Shown: positions 37,401 to 41,371, numbered from the stretch's first letter. The stretch is 64,000 bases of DNA from Actinernus sp. WN-2022 (GCA_030867875.1 JAOWCC010001634.1:52114021-52178020), one strand, 5' to 3'. The notes: a model not told the origin generated them from the letters alone. Numbers and translations: made by a program.

Positions 37401-37849
37401 ACGTTACAGTATTTACTTGGTTTACAGTTGTAAAGTGTAACCAATGATTCCAAATCTTTTACGAAGCCAACTTGGCTTATGTTGTTACTGCAAAAAGATC
37501 GGAAGAACCAAAAATCACACGGCATCTTGGACAAAATGCCAAGTCAATACGATGCCAAAAAGATAAAAATACTTGTGGGTTGTGTTTCGGATCTTTGCAA
37601 CTGTTGCAGATAAATTTGTAATAGGATGTTTACCGTCTTACCGTATACCCATCGCCCTGATCAGCTGCGGGTATCTCTATCTTACGAATCTTCATGTTAT
37701 CAGGGTTATTCCTCTCTATCTTGATATTCTAGTGCATGTTTTACGGTCTGTTTAAGTATAAAGACCAAACAATTAGCCAGACTCACGTTGTGCAGGCTTC
37801 TCAAGTTGGCTCCACAGAGTACTCCGCGACCTGGCCTCAATAAGTATTT
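4125..37849 (-). CDS. NISCH: Nischarin (imidazoline receptor-like; PX + LRR), spliced gene
   Basis: Nischarin is an endosomal and cytoplasmic scaffold. Its PX domain binds phosphoinositides and its LRR region contacts partners such as integrin alpha-5, Rac/PAK and LKB1 in vertebrates (family knowledge). Exons with consistent phases are at 37787-37849, 37240-37323, 36063-36245, 35162-35210, 24754-24849, 23648-23715, 23332-23421, 16689-16784, 11614-11775, 11417-11485, 11106-11235, 10471-10529, 9630-9758, 7851-7994, 7552-7615, 7140-7264 and from 6657. Diagnostic strings are LLPPKK (PX), IDESV, LDLSHN and KLGNIKTL, in the same order as in vertebrate nischarin. The first coding exon is not found. 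After 6,657 the model is uncertain: exons at 6144-6260, 5353-5495, 4725-4941 and 4125-4413 join to each other in frame, but I could not join them to the 6,657 exon. Introns are packed with transposons but the coding exons show no damage. Confidence 0.93.
4725..4941 (-). CDS. Candidate 3' exon (PH-like end helix)
   Basis: 217 nt between TTGTTCTTAG and GAAAG|GTGAGA. It contains [17 protein letters not shown] and [20 protein letters not shown]; the latter looks like the C-terminal helix of a PH-like domain. Phase 1 in and phase 2 out match its neighbours. Assignment to nischarin rests on position and a weak resemblance to the end of the vertebrate protein. Confidence 0.6.
5353..5495 (-). CDS. 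Candidate 3' exon (possible NISCH C-terminal domain)
   Basis: Between TTTCAAACAG and CTGG|GTGAGT the frame reads [20 protein letters not shown] and then [17 protein letters not shown]. These alternating hydrophobic strands suggest a PH-like fold. It joins in frame to both flanking candidate exons. Confidence 0.55.
5577..5821. mobile_element. Foldback MITE, 82-bp arms
   Basis: The arm at 5,577-5,658 (AGGAGATATTGTAGTTGAGT...) is repeated inverted and almost perfectly at 5,740-5,821, with an ~80-bp spacer. No coding capacity. It lies between two candidate 3' exons of the minus-strand gene. Confidence 0.85.
6144..6260 (-). CDS. Candidate 3' exon (possible NISCH C-terminal part)
   Basis: Between CTCCGCAG and TGTAG|GTTGTG one frame reads [15 protein letters not shown]...ETDWRQ and leaves phase 2, which the next exon accepts. 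A second open frame overlaps ([14 protein letters not shown]). The choice rests only on the phase match downstream. I could not connect it to the 6,657 exon. Confidence 0.4.
   Translation of the reverse strand, partial: VSGVELGKTGTDPPRLHFGFTCALEELVRDRLETDTEL
6466..6657 (-). CDS. NISCH: NISCH exon after the minisatellite intron (donor uncertain)
   Basis: It starts in phase 0 after CATCCCTCTCAG at 6658 and is rich in serine and acidic residues ([27 protein letters not shown]). The end is placed at a possible donor (ATG|GTAAAC); read through, the frame stops at 6367. The acceptor sequence is itself a unit of the minisatellite at 6,658-7,062, so several alternative acceptors lie upstream. Confidence 0.6.
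6658..7062. repeat. 31-bp minisatellite in NISCH intron, ~13 copies
   Basis: Units of 31-32 bp: AACCCTGAGAGGGATGGGTG followed by AGCATGTTAGG. On the transcribed (minus) strand every unit reads CATCCCTCTCAG, a pyrimidine tract plus CAG. The actual acceptor of the 6,657 exon is one of these units. Confidence 0.95.
7140..7264 (-). CDS. NISCH: NISCH exon: [16 protein letters not shown]
   Basis: 125 nt between TCGTTCAG and CAG|GTAACT. It reads [20 protein letters not shown] then WLTMLGEIQ, a charged helical segment. Phase 1 in, phase 0 out. Confidence 0.85.
7552..7615 (-). CDS. NISCH: NISCH small exon
   Basis: 64 nt between TTTTTCAG and ACAG|GTTGGA. It reads [20 protein letters not shown] in the phase supplied by its neighbours. 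Low-complexity serine end. Confidence 0.75.
7851..7994 (-). CDS. NISCH: NISCH exon after LRRs
   Basis: 48 codons. [20 protein letters not shown] is an acidic helix aligned with the LDD...TVEVLKA segment. A lysine-rich end (TKNKQGNKK) follows before AAG|GTACTA. Confidence 0.85.
8167..9225. mobile_element. Minisatellite-armed DNA element, copy 1 (one end lost)
   Basis: It starts GGCTAAAGTGAACAAGTTGC, then an array of ACAGCTTACCG units (8,220-8,355), interrupted by a 352-bp Harbinger-like MITE. An interior segment (9,028-9,222) is a direct copy of parts of 16,042-16,450. The opposite terminus is missing. The segment TTACATTGAAATGGCTT occurs on both sides (8,126 and 9,238). Confidence 0.65.
8360..8711. 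mobile_element. PIF/Harbinger-like MITE, TTA target duplication
   Basis: Termini TGCATGAGTCAACTTAAACC and its inverse, with about 50-bp inverted repeats including a C/G run and CCCGGGACAAGGTGGG. TTA is duplicated at 8,357-8,359 and 8,712-8,714. A 3-bp TWA duplication is the hallmark of PIF/Harbinger. It is inserted in the CTTACC array. Its ends match those of the element at 51,230-52,670. Confidence 0.85.
9630..9758 (-). CDS. NISCH: NISCH exon: last LRR and cap
   Basis: 43 codons: [20 protein letters not shown], then the cap helix [15 protein letters not shown], parallel to YRTKVLAQFGERAS. Sites are CTTTTAG| and CAG|GTAGAG. Confidence 0.95.
10471..10529 (-). CDS. NISCH: NISCH exon: LRR 5
   Basis: 59 nt, [20 protein letters not shown], one LRR. 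Sites are TTTGTAG| and CACAG|GTTAGT. Aligns with GLHKLYSLVNLDL of the vertebrate gene. Confidence 0.95.
11106..11235 (-). CDS. NISCH: NISCH exon: LRR 3-4
   Basis: 130 nt with [15 protein letters not shown] and the signature [16 protein letters not shown], nearly the vertebrate motif [13 protein letters not shown]. Ends in phase 1 at GATG|GTAAGG. Confidence 0.97.
11417..11485 (-). CDS. NISCH: NISCH exon: LRR 2
   Basis: 23 codons, [20 protein letters not shown]. One complete leucine-rich repeat coded by one phase-0 exon (GTCAG|, CAG|GTATGT). Confidence 0.95.
11614..11775 (-). CDS. NISCH: NISCH exon: first LRR
   Basis: 54 codons between GATAG and GTG|GTAAGT. An acidic lead ([12 protein letters not shown]) is followed by [20 protein letters not shown], an LRR ending in the family's IDESV. 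Confidence 0.95.
11877..11957. repeat. Foldback hairpin with ~30-bp arms
   Basis: TTTGATTGGATGCTCAGCAT is inverted about 50 bp later (ATGCTGAGC-type arm). Non-coding, intronic. Confidence 0.75.
11960..13015. other. Intronic stretch, one small unassigned ORF
   Basis: A 57-codon frame begins at 12,018 ([19 protein letters not shown]). Its charged start is reminiscent of short N-termini of cnidarian transposon proteins, but I cannot assign it. The stretch lies between two palindromes (11,877-11,957 and 13,018-13,146) and may be one decayed element. Confidence 0.25.
13018..13146. mobile_element. Foldback MITE
   Basis: TTGTTATATAACAAAATAAT at about 13,030 is repeated inverted at about 13,113-13,135, with ATGCACKYTCGAGGTCTT arms. 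Inner palindromes make a strong cruciform. Non-coding. Confidence 0.8.
13499..13860. repeat. Tandem duplication of ~160 bp with 200-bp period
   Basis: TATCTGGTAATTCTCTTTAT... at 13,499 and again at 13,699 agree almost base for base through ...CCCTCATCAGCATGAAT. The first copy is extended by about 40 bp. A recent local duplication. Confidence 0.9.
14655..15290. repeat. AACGT/AATGT simple-repeat clusters
   Basis: (TAACGTAACATAATG)n runs at about 14,660-14,710 and 15,232-15,283, and again at 15,655-15,690. They lie in a NISCH intron with no gene between them. Confidence 0.6.
15300..15580 (+). mobile_element. tRNA-derived SINE
   Basis: A tRNA-like head with A box TAGCTCAGTTGG (15,306-15,317) and B box GGTTCGAATCC (15,349-15,359) is followed by a non-tRNA body containing GGGGGACGTTAAAGAACC. 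The head cannot fold as a functional tRNA with a proper 3' acceptor arm, so a SINE promoter is the better reading. Confidence 0.75.
15787..16619. mobile_element. Minisatellite-armed DNA element, copy 2, 9-bp target duplication
   Basis: 833 bp flanked by CATATATTC at 15,778-15,786 and 16,620-16,628. The left end is GGCTAATGTCGGTAAGTGG; the right end is inverted CTTGTTCACTTTAGCC. Next to both ends are short tandem units (GGTAAGTGGTY, GTCGGTAAGCT). The interior is shared with copy 1. No transposase frame, so non-autonomous. The 9-bp duplication suggests Mutator-like mobilisation. Confidence 0.8.
16689..16784 (-). CDS. NISCH: NISCH exon: [12 protein letters not shown]
   Basis: 32 codons, phase 0. 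Acceptor CGCTACAG and donor AAG|GTTAGT. It reads [20 protein letters not shown] and continues LE|IDRCD, as in the vertebrate VEISHCD segment. A closer AG (GATAG) was rejected because it gives an immediate stop. Confidence 0.85.
17090..18715 (-). mobile_element. 5'-truncated LINE with reverse transcriptase, split by a MITE
   Basis: The minus frame to 18,185 has [20 protein letters not shown], catalytic FADDC and [20 protein letters not shown]. The frame breaks at 18,280 and resumes at 17,896 with [17 protein letters not shown] and [11 protein letters not shown]. Further decayed thumb sequence follows to about 17,350. The 3' end is AATAAACCAGAACCAGAACC at about 17,095-17,115, a (CCAGAA)n tail. 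Excluding the MITE, the two halves are in frame. Confidence 0.9.
17897..18280. mobile_element. MITE inside the LINE, TATA target duplication
   Basis: 384 bp with ends GACCCATTCGAAAAATGG and its inverse. TATA occurs on both sides (17,893-17,896; 18,281-18,284). One TATA plus the LINE flanks restores the RT frame across the site. Confidence 0.85.
18720..20640. other. Intronic stretch without genes; repeat debris
   Basis: A cluster of AAGAAGTT motifs lies at 18,850-18,950. A SINE 3' fragment is at about 19,680-19,745 (shared with the SINE at 20,640). A LINE-like 3' end in minus orientation is at 19,912-20,110, with (CATA)n next to AAACTTTATTT. A foldback MITE lies at 20,242-20,382, its ends CTAAAGGCTG...CAGCCTTTAG. 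Confidence 0.55.
20640..20890 (-). mobile_element. tRNA-derived SINE (complete-looking)
   Basis: On the minus strand it starts GCCGGGGTGGCGCAGTGG. The A box is at 20,869-20,879 and the B box GGTTCGATTCC at 20,826-20,836. A body with CCTTGCTCCGAGGG follows, then the end near GTTAGAAATTCAGAG. Fragments of the same family occur at 19,680, 25,355, 35,086 and 55,215. Confidence 0.8.
20900..22240. other. Intronic stretch without genes
   Basis: A direct repeat (ACCATCTCACAGTGTTAGATG at 21,209 and 21,387) was noticed. Otherwise no coding or repeat signal. Confidence 0.4.
22243..22793. repeat. 61-bp tandem repeat (satellite), 9 copies
   Basis: Each unit reads AAGTAATACTAGCGTACGCG, then TAGCCTGTGTACAGCCGCAC, then AGGCTAATGCTAACGGTAAT. 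It contains a 9-bp stem (TAGCCTGTG/CACAGGCTA) and the palindrome GCGTACGC. Copies differ at a few positions (CACACGCTA against CACAGGCTA), including changes that weaken the stem. The sequence TAGCCTGTGTACAGCCG also occurs alone at about 43,388. Confidence 0.95.
22850..23130 (+). pseudogene. Ig-like domain exon fragment
   Basis: The frame reads [19 protein letters not shown], then IIRCVTGG...NLSYTWLRE, then GQELKI and AICRAVSG. The spacing Cys - Trp - L-x-I - x-Cys is that of an immunoglobulin-superfamily domain. It is on the strand opposite to NISCH, inside an intron. It ends in a stop at 23,151 with no clear donor and is preceded by the satellite. It is probably a captured or relic exon; similarity searching is needed for family. 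Confidence 0.35.
23332..23421 (-). CDS. NISCH: NISCH exon: [13 protein letters not shown]
   Basis: 30 codons between GTACACAG and GAG|GTAAGA, containing [13 protein letters not shown]. This matches the FDLS-FKSL strand that leads into the LRR region. Confidence 0.9.
23648..23715 (-). CDS. NISCH: NISCH exon: linker ([10 protein letters not shown]...)
   Basis: 68 nt between TTGCAG and CTCAAG|GTTAAT. In the phase left by the previous exon it reads [17 protein letters not shown], aligned to the DLGHILDF region of the vertebrate protein. Confidence 0.85.
24240..24600. repeat. Palindromic AT cluster and 48-50-bp tandem repeat
   Basis: At 24,240-24,400 TTAGTATTCTGTATC and its inverse alternate several times. 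From 24,405 four units of GAATGATACAGGATACTAAC / ATGCTAGCGTTAGTATGGGG / AGGTCTATG follow. Each unit contains an inner palindrome (CTAACATGCTAGCGTTAG). Confidence 0.85.
24653..24714. repeat. Hairpin repeat
   Basis: AATGTTGTATCGGATATACAATG is inverted at 24,694-24,713 (CATTGTATATCCGATACATT). Confidence 0.8.
24754..24849 (-). CDS. NISCH: NISCH exon: PX-LRR linker
   Basis: 96 nt between AACAACAG and TGTG|GTGAGC. It reads [20 protein letters not shown], with the family landmark PLQLY. It lies 10.3 kb from the previous exon. That intron houses the 9.6-kb transposon at 25,456-35,085. Confidence 0.9.
25355..25455 (-). mobile_element. SINE half, left of the 9.6-kb transposon
   Basis: It shares CACTCGGAGCAAGGGC... 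and the B-box region GAATTGAACCTGG with the SINE at 20,640-20,890. It ends in GGCCACAGAG, where the transposon begins. The other half resumes at 35,086. Confidence 0.75.
25456..25880 (+). repeat. Left terminal inverted repeat, helicase-like reading frame
   Basis: One frame reads [20 protein letters not shown] and then [13 protein letters not shown]. It resembles the N-terminal approach to the Walker A motif in RecQ-like helicases (PEQREAI...GKDV), but the Walker motif itself is absent. The inverted copy at 34,600-35,085 has the same region with stops. Confidence 0.5.
26010..27189 (+). mobile_element. 5'-truncated LINE with reverse transcriptase
   Basis: It starts mid-RT at [20 protein letters not shown]. 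Catalytic [24 protein letters not shown] and [17 protein letters not shown] follow. The C-terminus is intact ([14 protein letters not shown]) to a stop at 26,925. The 3' UTR ends AATAAACGTAAACGTAAAC, a (CGTAAA)n tail. No internal stop, so it is young. It is inserted just inside the left terminal repeat of the 9.6-kb element. Confidence 0.9.
27573..28458 (+). pseudogene. SAP + SWIM zinc-finger transposon protein (decayed)
   Basis: The first frame (27,573-27,977) has a SAP DNA-binding motif at residues ~60-95: [20 protein letters not shown] then LVARVRDSL. After a single in-frame TGA at 27,975 the same frame continues with [13 protein letters not shown], an acidic stretch ([11 protein letters not shown]) and [14 protein letters not shown] frameshift near 28,310 is needed to read the SWIM finger [15 protein letters not shown] (C-x2-C...C-x-H). 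Then [17 protein letters not shown] follows, and a stop near 28,458. This SAP-SWIM layout occurs in many cnidarian multi-copy genes, often with a YqaJ nuclease downstream. No YqaJ is seen here; a protease domain follows instead. Confidence 0.75.
28470..28960 (+). CDS. Linker with 19-residue tandem repeats
   Basis: After [18 protein letters not shown] the frame carries tandem repeats of about 57 nt: [18 protein letters not shown] and variants, four to five copies (28,640-28,870). It is hydrophilic and acidic and probably forms a disordered linker between the SWIM and protease parts. A frameshift near 28,810 and another near 28,940 break it. Confidence 0.65.
28937..29887 (+). CDS. Ubiquitin-protease-like (papain-fold) cysteine protease domain
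   Basis: The open frame from about 29,005 reads [20 protein letters not shown]. The [16 protein letters not shown] motif resembles the Cys box of ubiquitin-specific proteases. A His box, [16 protein letters not shown], follows at about residues 260-275, then [10 protein letters not shown], with an aromatic-Asp as the likely third residue. Two small Cys pairs lie between them (CNLITCPS). The frame is intact for about 295 codons to 29,885. Known: similar frames are linked to SAP-SWIM proteins in cnidarian genomes. Inferred: a deubiquitinase-like activity used by the transposon. Confidence 0.7.
   Translation: MQTSSPHVHCTSQLFVQSYITPSVDLVVIPWGGTTSSGIKLANTCPIDNWMMIFQALVKSGKIDLDELDGVGNIIKSALLLVDLKQYGDAKVVILSQAPVIKNGIIDFYGNESDYLINILQPFLATTVTSTCNLITCPSMINTYKLHGIALGCNDNNSIFINSLDEWLHPRMTHCQRKFQSMPPIGVPSQPDVTLNCDGTQFVSWHCPGFRTSAPRSFSCFKNFFLFSVDLLSRRNHLSIKDIHVHVPTSITLNGKLLNLHSATLWDGSHYICIFNYANTWFIYDGLKEHTQMNSGLSVFIGQPKGYSLSHVLYIE
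29958..30300. repeat. Two overlapping foldback hairpins
   Basis: TTTGCCCGTGAAAGAA (29,972) is inverted at 30,070 (TTCTTTCACGGGCCAA). TTAGAGTGATGAATAGTTAG (30,165) has inverse copies near 30,250-30,320. They lie just 3' of the protease gene. Confidence 0.65.
30458..32234. promoter_or_regulatory. Array of eight GTTACGGACATTAC motifs
   Basis: Forward copies are at 30,458, 30,640, 30,829, 30,850 and 32,207. Reverse copies are at 31,956, 31,980 and 32,221. The pair 32,207-32,220 / 32,221-32,234 abuts to make a perfect 28-bp palindrome. All 14 bases are identical in every copy although the surroundings are unrelated. The array lies between the two convergent transposon genes. Possible roles are protein-binding sites, sub-terminal transposase sites or an origin. 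Confidence 0.85.
31817..31885. repeat. Hairpin (GATAAGCCGCACC...GGTGCGGCTTATC)
   Basis: A 13-bp perfect stem with a ~40-bp loop. The GCGGCTTATC end recalls Tc1/mariner-type MITE termini. Confidence 0.6.
32829..34345 (-). pseudogene. THAP-DDE transposase (Harbinger/IS5-related), frameshifted
   Basis: The N-terminal frame (33,587-34,345) starts [16 protein letters not shown] and has YICAKHW (C-x2-H), giving a THAP zinc finger in the first ~90 residues. It is followed by KRKAPKQ and a coiled region. After a frameshift at about 33,587 the next frame has [18 protein letters not shown] (HTH) and the first catalytic Asp in SVDCTEF. After a second break near 33,255 the frame reads [20 protein letters not shown], the second Asp in [13 protein letters not shown], and PAFLKG. 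The third acidic residue expected in the family motif HVER reads HVDQ here. Two frameshifts and the changed triad make it inactive. Confidence 0.85.
34600..35085 (-). repeat. Right terminal inverted repeat
   Basis: Inverse of 25,456-25,880, including TTCCATGCATACCTCAGTTC and TCTCAATTCTCGACCTGGTC. A G-run of about 20 (35,026-35,046) sits near its end. Confidence 0.75.
35086..35130 (-). mobile_element. SINE half, right of the 9.6-kb transposon
   Basis: It starts with the duplicated GGCCACAGAG and continues ATGAGCGACAAAACACTTACC, the A-box side of the SINE. Confidence 0.65.
35162..35210 (-). CDS. NISCH: NISCH small exon after PX domain
   Basis: 49 nt between GTGACAG and ACAG|GTAAAT. It reads [17 protein letters not shown], matching the segment after the PX domain in vertebrate nischarin. 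It ends in phase 1, which is what the next exon needs. Too short to stand out as an ORF. Confidence 0.85.
35415..35778. mobile_element. Tc1/mariner-like MITE (AATAAACGCC type)
   Basis: Inverted ends CCGTAAATGATCTAATAAAC and TTTATTAGATCATTTACGG, flanked by TA on both sides (35,413; 35,779). The interior has several degenerate repeats of AATAAACGCCCC. Confidence 0.8.
36063..36245 (-). CDS. NISCH: NISCH exon: PX domain C-terminal half
   Basis: 61 codons containing [10 protein letters not shown], the proline-rich PX loop, followed by [15 protein letters not shown], the membrane-proximal helix. Sites are TTTTCAG|C and TAT|GTAAGT. This is among the most conserved parts of the family. Confidence 0.95.
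36295..36400 (+). mobile_element. tRNA-like SINE head
   Basis: GGTGGCAGCATGGCAGAGCG then GGTTAACACGG, with GAGTTTGATTCCCC as a B-box-like segment, looks like a tRNA-derived promoter. The body grades into a (CAATA)n-flanked LINE end. Confidence 0.5.
36462..37000 (-). mobile_element. LINE 3' end fragment
   Basis: (ACAAT)n next to AGACTTTATTT. Read in minus this is AATAAAGTCTATTGTATTG, a signal plus a (TTGTA)n tail. Upstream are only decayed remnants with no usable frame. Confidence 0.55.
37179..37200 (+). repeat. Poly-G run (~22)
   Basis: A homopolymer G run within a NISCH intron, about 40 bp from a PX exon. Similar runs lie at 23,765 and 35,026. Length may be unreliable in the assembly. Confidence 0.8.
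37240..37323 (-). CDS. NISCH: NISCH exon: PX domain core
   Basis: 28 codons, [13 protein letters not shown]...[13 protein letters not shown]. The RRY-type phosphoinositide-binding motif (RKRYKEF) and the following DELHEK match the PX pattern. Sites are CCAG|G and AAAAG|GTACTT, phase 0 at both ends. Confidence 0.9.
37787..37849 (-). CDS. NISCH: NISCH exon: start of PX domain
   Basis: Acceptor TTCCTGTTTTAG and donor AAC|GTGAGT bound 21 codons ending NLRSLHN. In frame with the next exon this gives the first PX strand, LRSLHNVYYVEV. It contains no ATG, so a more 5' exon must supply the start. I did not find that exon. Confidence 0.7.
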
Positions 37850-38011
37850 CTAAAACAGGAAGCCCAATTAAAGCTCTGTTCGTTTATTGCGTTCGTTTGG
37901 TACGGGATTACTGTGTTTTGTCGGCGCGGTGACGAAACAGAGAACTGAGTCAAATTTTGTAAACAACCGAGTGAATTCTGTTGGCTTGCTCGCTGTACTC
38001 CATTCTGGGCC

Positions 38012-38158
38012 ATCCCTTCATGTAGGACGACACGAATTGCTACCAAATTGTATTCTATTGTATTGTATTGTGTTGCGTTCTATTGTTGTATTGAATTGTA
38101 TTGTGTTGTATTCTATTGTAATTTTGGTAAAAATTCGTGTCGTCCTACATAAAGGGAT
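38012..38158. mobile_element. Foldback MITE with (TATTG)n loop
   Basis: ATCCCTTCATGTAGGACGAC is inverted at 38,132-38,158. The loop is a run of TATTG/TTGTATTC repeats. Confidence 0.8.
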
Positions 38159-38357
38159 TGCCGGATTCGGCTTTTCGCTGTACATACAGATACCGAAACT
38201 ACAAACAATAAGATAACCTGGCTGCATGAAGAGAAACAAGGTCTGAGTTTTCTAGATACCCGTAATCGTCGTATCTTGTGTGAGTTGCGACACTGTGTAC
38301 ATCTTGGTTATACAAATTAACGGGTTCAAATTAACACTACATTCAGACAGAGAGTTA

Positions 38358-38835
38358 GGGGCCGTCGACATATTAGAAATGCCCCGCTTAACGCACAACG
38401 GACGTTTAGGGGGGAGGGGGTAAGGGCATGGACGTTAGTGTGGGGCATTTAGAACAAACACTTTTTCATCAATAGAAGTACACTTTTTAATCAAACGTTT
38501 CCAGTCAGGTAAATTTACTGTTGAATTTCTCGGAAATTTCAACGAGGTCTTTTGAAATACCTCAAACCTCCAGGTAGTGAAATTAAGTTTTATAGGCGTG
38601 TGGATAATGAGTATTTTAGTCAAGATCCGAAATGAACTCGTACGGGAATTCGAGGTACTGAAAACTTGTTTTATACTTTGTTTATAAGTGAACTCCCGTG
38701 TATTTCATTACTGTTTTTCCTGACCTTATAAAAGCATAAAACAATGGGTGGACGTTAAGGGGGAGGGGGGGAGGGGGTCTGACCTTAACGTCCGTTGTGC
38801 GTTAAGCGGGGCATTTCGAATATGTCGACGGCCCC
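38358..38835. mobile_element. PIF/Harbinger-like MITE, TTA target duplication
   Basis: GGGGCCGTCGACATATTAGA and its inverse as ends, with inverted arms of about 50 bp (GCCCCGCTTAACGCACAACG). TTA flanks it at 38,355-38,357 and 38,836-38,838. No transposase. Confidence 0.85.
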
Positions 38836-38877
38836 TTAATCTATACCGACACTTTGATATGCCAAGGAGAGTCTTGG

Positions 38878-38966
38878 TAAAGTGCGAGTCAGCGAGTCAG
38901 CGAGTCAGGGTGCGAGTCAGCGAGTCAGCGAGTCAAGGTGCGAGTCAGCGAGTCAGGGTGCGAGTT
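38878..38966 (+). repeat. Minisatellite GCGAGTCAGCGAGTCAGG
   Basis: 8-10-bp units (CGAGTCAG, GGTGCGAGTCAG), preceded by AAAGTGCGAGTCAGCGAG. The same array in opposite orientation is at 54,984-55,118. Confidence 0.9.
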
Positions 38967-39099
38967 AAAAAAAATCACCGAACACAACTAAATAAACTAT
39001 TTACAGTGCGTGATGTGCATCATGAAACGCATGACCCCGGTTTTGACTCTATGAACGAGTGATATAGTACAGCATTAACGGTTTTGTTTTGTTTGGCTA

Positions 39100-39350
39100 T
39101 GGTTTCTAGGTTCGACTCTGTTCGTTTTTCTCCGTTCTTTCGGAATCAGTATTTTCCAAATACAGAACAGAACCGAGATGGTCATGAACAGAACCGAGAT
39201 GAACAGAACCGAGATGAACAGAACCGAGAAGTTTAGAAATGAGCGAACTGGAGAACAGAAGAGAGTCTGAGCTGAACCCGACAACAACAAGTCTTTATTC
39301 ATACTCTGTCTTGTATTTACATGGAGTCTAGTAAATGTAATTGCCATAAG
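39100..39350. repeat. ACAGAACCGAGATGA repeats and LINE tail
   Basis: Tandem GAACAGAACCGAGAT units at 39,170-39,230 are related to sequence at 47,350-47,430 (same lead TTTCGGAATCAGTATT). At 39,287 (AAC)n/TCTTTATTC marks another minus-oriented LINE tail. Confidence 0.65.
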
Positions 39351-39544
39351 GAGAAAAAAAAATCGTCTGGTATCCCGAAATATATTTTTATAGACATTAT
39401 AATATGGGTCAAACTAATAGCGGGAAAAGTAAAGAAAACGTAATATATATAACATACAACACAATTGTATATTATCACACTCGATATCAATAACACTAAA
39501 CACTAAATGACGATGAAACTACACACAGGTATTAAAGGCTGAAT

Positions 39545-39688
39545 CTGAAAAACTTTACTTCGAGAGGACCGGGAATTTGGAAATTAAATACCTCCCTATT
39601 GAAGGAGAATGAATACGTTACCGAAATTAAAAACTTGATTGAGGAAATCAAAGAAGAAAAAGATAACTTCGGAACCCAGGGAATAGTA
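39545..39688 (+). mobile_element. L1/Tx1-like ORF2 fragment, left of the nested LINE
   Basis: The frame reads NFTSRGPGIWKLNTSLLKEN and EYVTEIKNLIEEIKEEKDNF. This is the region after the endonuclease in L1/Tx1 LINEs (RGPGxWKLNxSLL). It stops abruptly at the (GTAA)n tail of the inserted LINE and resumes at 52,918. Confidence 0.8.
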
Positions 39689-39919
39689 AGTAAGTAAGTA
39701 AGTAAGTAAAACTTTATTTATACACGCTTGCCCCGTCAACTATTAGATAAAAAGCTGGTTTCCACAAGGGGCGTGTGGTTACAAATTCATAAAAATTTAA
39801 ACTATTAATTTAAAAGTTATACTGAAACTACATTAATACTAACGACTAATAATAATAACTACTATACATTAATAATAACTACTCTAATTTATTACTATAA
39901 AAACCTTTACTAAATAGAA

Positions 39920-41371
39920 TCATGTAAAAGTGTGAGCATTAATTCTGCTAGTAAAGATAGATAGGGAGTCAGATTTTTGAATGGCTTCAGGAAGCGAATT
40001 CCATAATTTACCTCCGCTATATGAGAAGCTTTTCTTGAGATATTCCGTTTTTGGTAGTGGTAACTGCAGTGAGGCAGAGGAGCCCCTGAGGTTATATTGA
40101 GTTGTATTCTTCTTACTCGAGAACAGATCTGCAAGGCAACTCGGAGCTAAGCCATTGATCACTTTATACATTTGTTTTACTTTTGACTTTGCTCGTTGAG
40201 TTTCTAGAGTTTCCCAGCCTAAGGCATTTAAAGCCTCTATGGCAGGGGTATCGTTACTCATATTCATAATTAGTCTTGCAGACCTGTTCTGGAGTTTCTG
40301 AAGCCTATTAGAGTGACCTTGACCAAAGGTATCCCATACCTCACTACAGTAATTAAAATGAGGCTGAACTAATGCGTTGTATATGCTGACTAGAGTGGCT
40401 ATTTCAACAAAATCTCGAATTCGTCTCATGGCTCCTATTCCTGAGCTGACTTTTTTGGCAACATTATCAATGTGCTTGTCCCAGGATAGATGTTGGTCTA
40501 TTTCAACGCCAAGAACCCTACTATGGTAAACTTGTTTTAGAGTTTTATCATCAATCGTAATACACGGTTGAGATTGAAGGGTTCTAAGGTTATAATGCGA
40601 GCCAATTAACAAAAATTCCGTTTTTGCGACATTTAAGCTTAATTTGTTTGCTAATAGCCACTCCTTTACACATTCAAGGTCGTCGTTCATGGCCGTCTCA
40701 ACTTCCTCTATAGTATTTCCAGATGTCGTTAGGTTTGTGTCATCTGCAAACAGCCGAGGAGAAGCCCGACTAAGACACTCTGGTAAATCATTTATATATA
40801 GAAGGAAGAAGAGTGGGCCAAGAATAGAGCCTTGGGGGATACCGCACGTAATCTGACTTTCCGAAGACACTGCTTCATTCAGCTGGCATTTTTGCTTGCG
40901 GTTAGTTAAGTATGATAGTATTAAGGATAAGGCATTGCCGGTGATACCATATAGTTCCAACTTGCGCAGTAAAACACTATGATTGACCGTATCAAATGCC
41001 TTTTTTAGATCCAGAAATACAACCAAATTAAACATTTTCCGATCCATGTTTACAAACCAGCTGTTTGTGCTATCCAAAAGAGCTGAAGCAGTTGAGTGAT
41101 GTCTCCGAAAGCCAAACTGATGCTCAGAAAGTATACTATTTGATGTGAGATATTCATATAACTGTTCAAACATAATTTTTTCCATTATCTTACTAATTAC
41201 AGGCAGAATGGAAATTGGTCTGTAATTATCCGCTGCGTTTTTTCCCCCTTTTTTAAAAAGAGGCAAGACCCTGGCTATTTTCCACTCGTCTGGGAAACAG
41301 CTCGAAATAATGGAATTGTTGAAAATATGTGTAAGTGCCGGGGAAATAGCAGGTGCTGCAATTTTTAACAT
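39920..41371 (-). CDS. LINE ORF2: reverse transcriptase part
   Basis: 483 codons. NYRPISILPVISKIMEKIM, HSTASALLDS, VFLDLKKAFDTVNHSVLLRK, CGIPQGSILGPLFFLLYIND and catalytic LFADDTN are all present. The thumb (YHSRVLGVEIDQHLSWDKH) and tail (FSYSGGKLWNSLPEAI) follow. The upstream frame CTC TCT AAT TCT AAA GCA ACA GGC continues into ATGIDKISG, so a one-base slip near 41,410 separates it from the endonuclease frame. All RT motifs are intact. Confidence 0.95.
   Translation of the reverse strand: MLKIAAPAISPALTHIFNNSIISSCFPDEWKIARVLPLFKKGGKNAADNYRPISILPVISKIMEKIMFEQLYEYLTSNSILSEHQFGFRRHHSTASALLDSTNSWFVNMDRKMFNLVVFLDLKKAFDTVNHSVLLRKLELYGITGNALSLILSYLTNRKQKCQLNEAVSSESQITCGIPQGSILGPLFFLLYINDLPECLSRASPRLFADDTNLTTSGNTIEEVETAMNDDLECVKEWLLANKLSLNVAKTEFLLIGSHYNLRTLQSQPCITIDDKTLKQVYHSRVLGVEIDQHLSWDKHIDNVAKKVSSGIGAMRRIRDFVEIATLVSIYNALVQPHFNYCSEVWDTFGQGHSNRLQKLQNRSARLIMNMSNDTPAIEALNALGWETLETQRAKSKVKQMYKVINGLAPSCLADLFSSKKNTTQYNLRGSSASLQLPLPKTEYLKKSFSYSGGKLWNSLPEAIQKSDSLSIFTSRINAHTFT

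Noticed and set aside
37837..38046. 69-codon minus-strand frame as the missing first nischarin exon
   Set aside because: It overlaps the foldback at 38,012 and reads the next exon in the wrong frame to a stop.
39170..39240. Coding repeat
   Set aside because: The GAACAGAACCGAGAT tandem has no stable frame and recurs as non-coding repeat at 47.4 kb.
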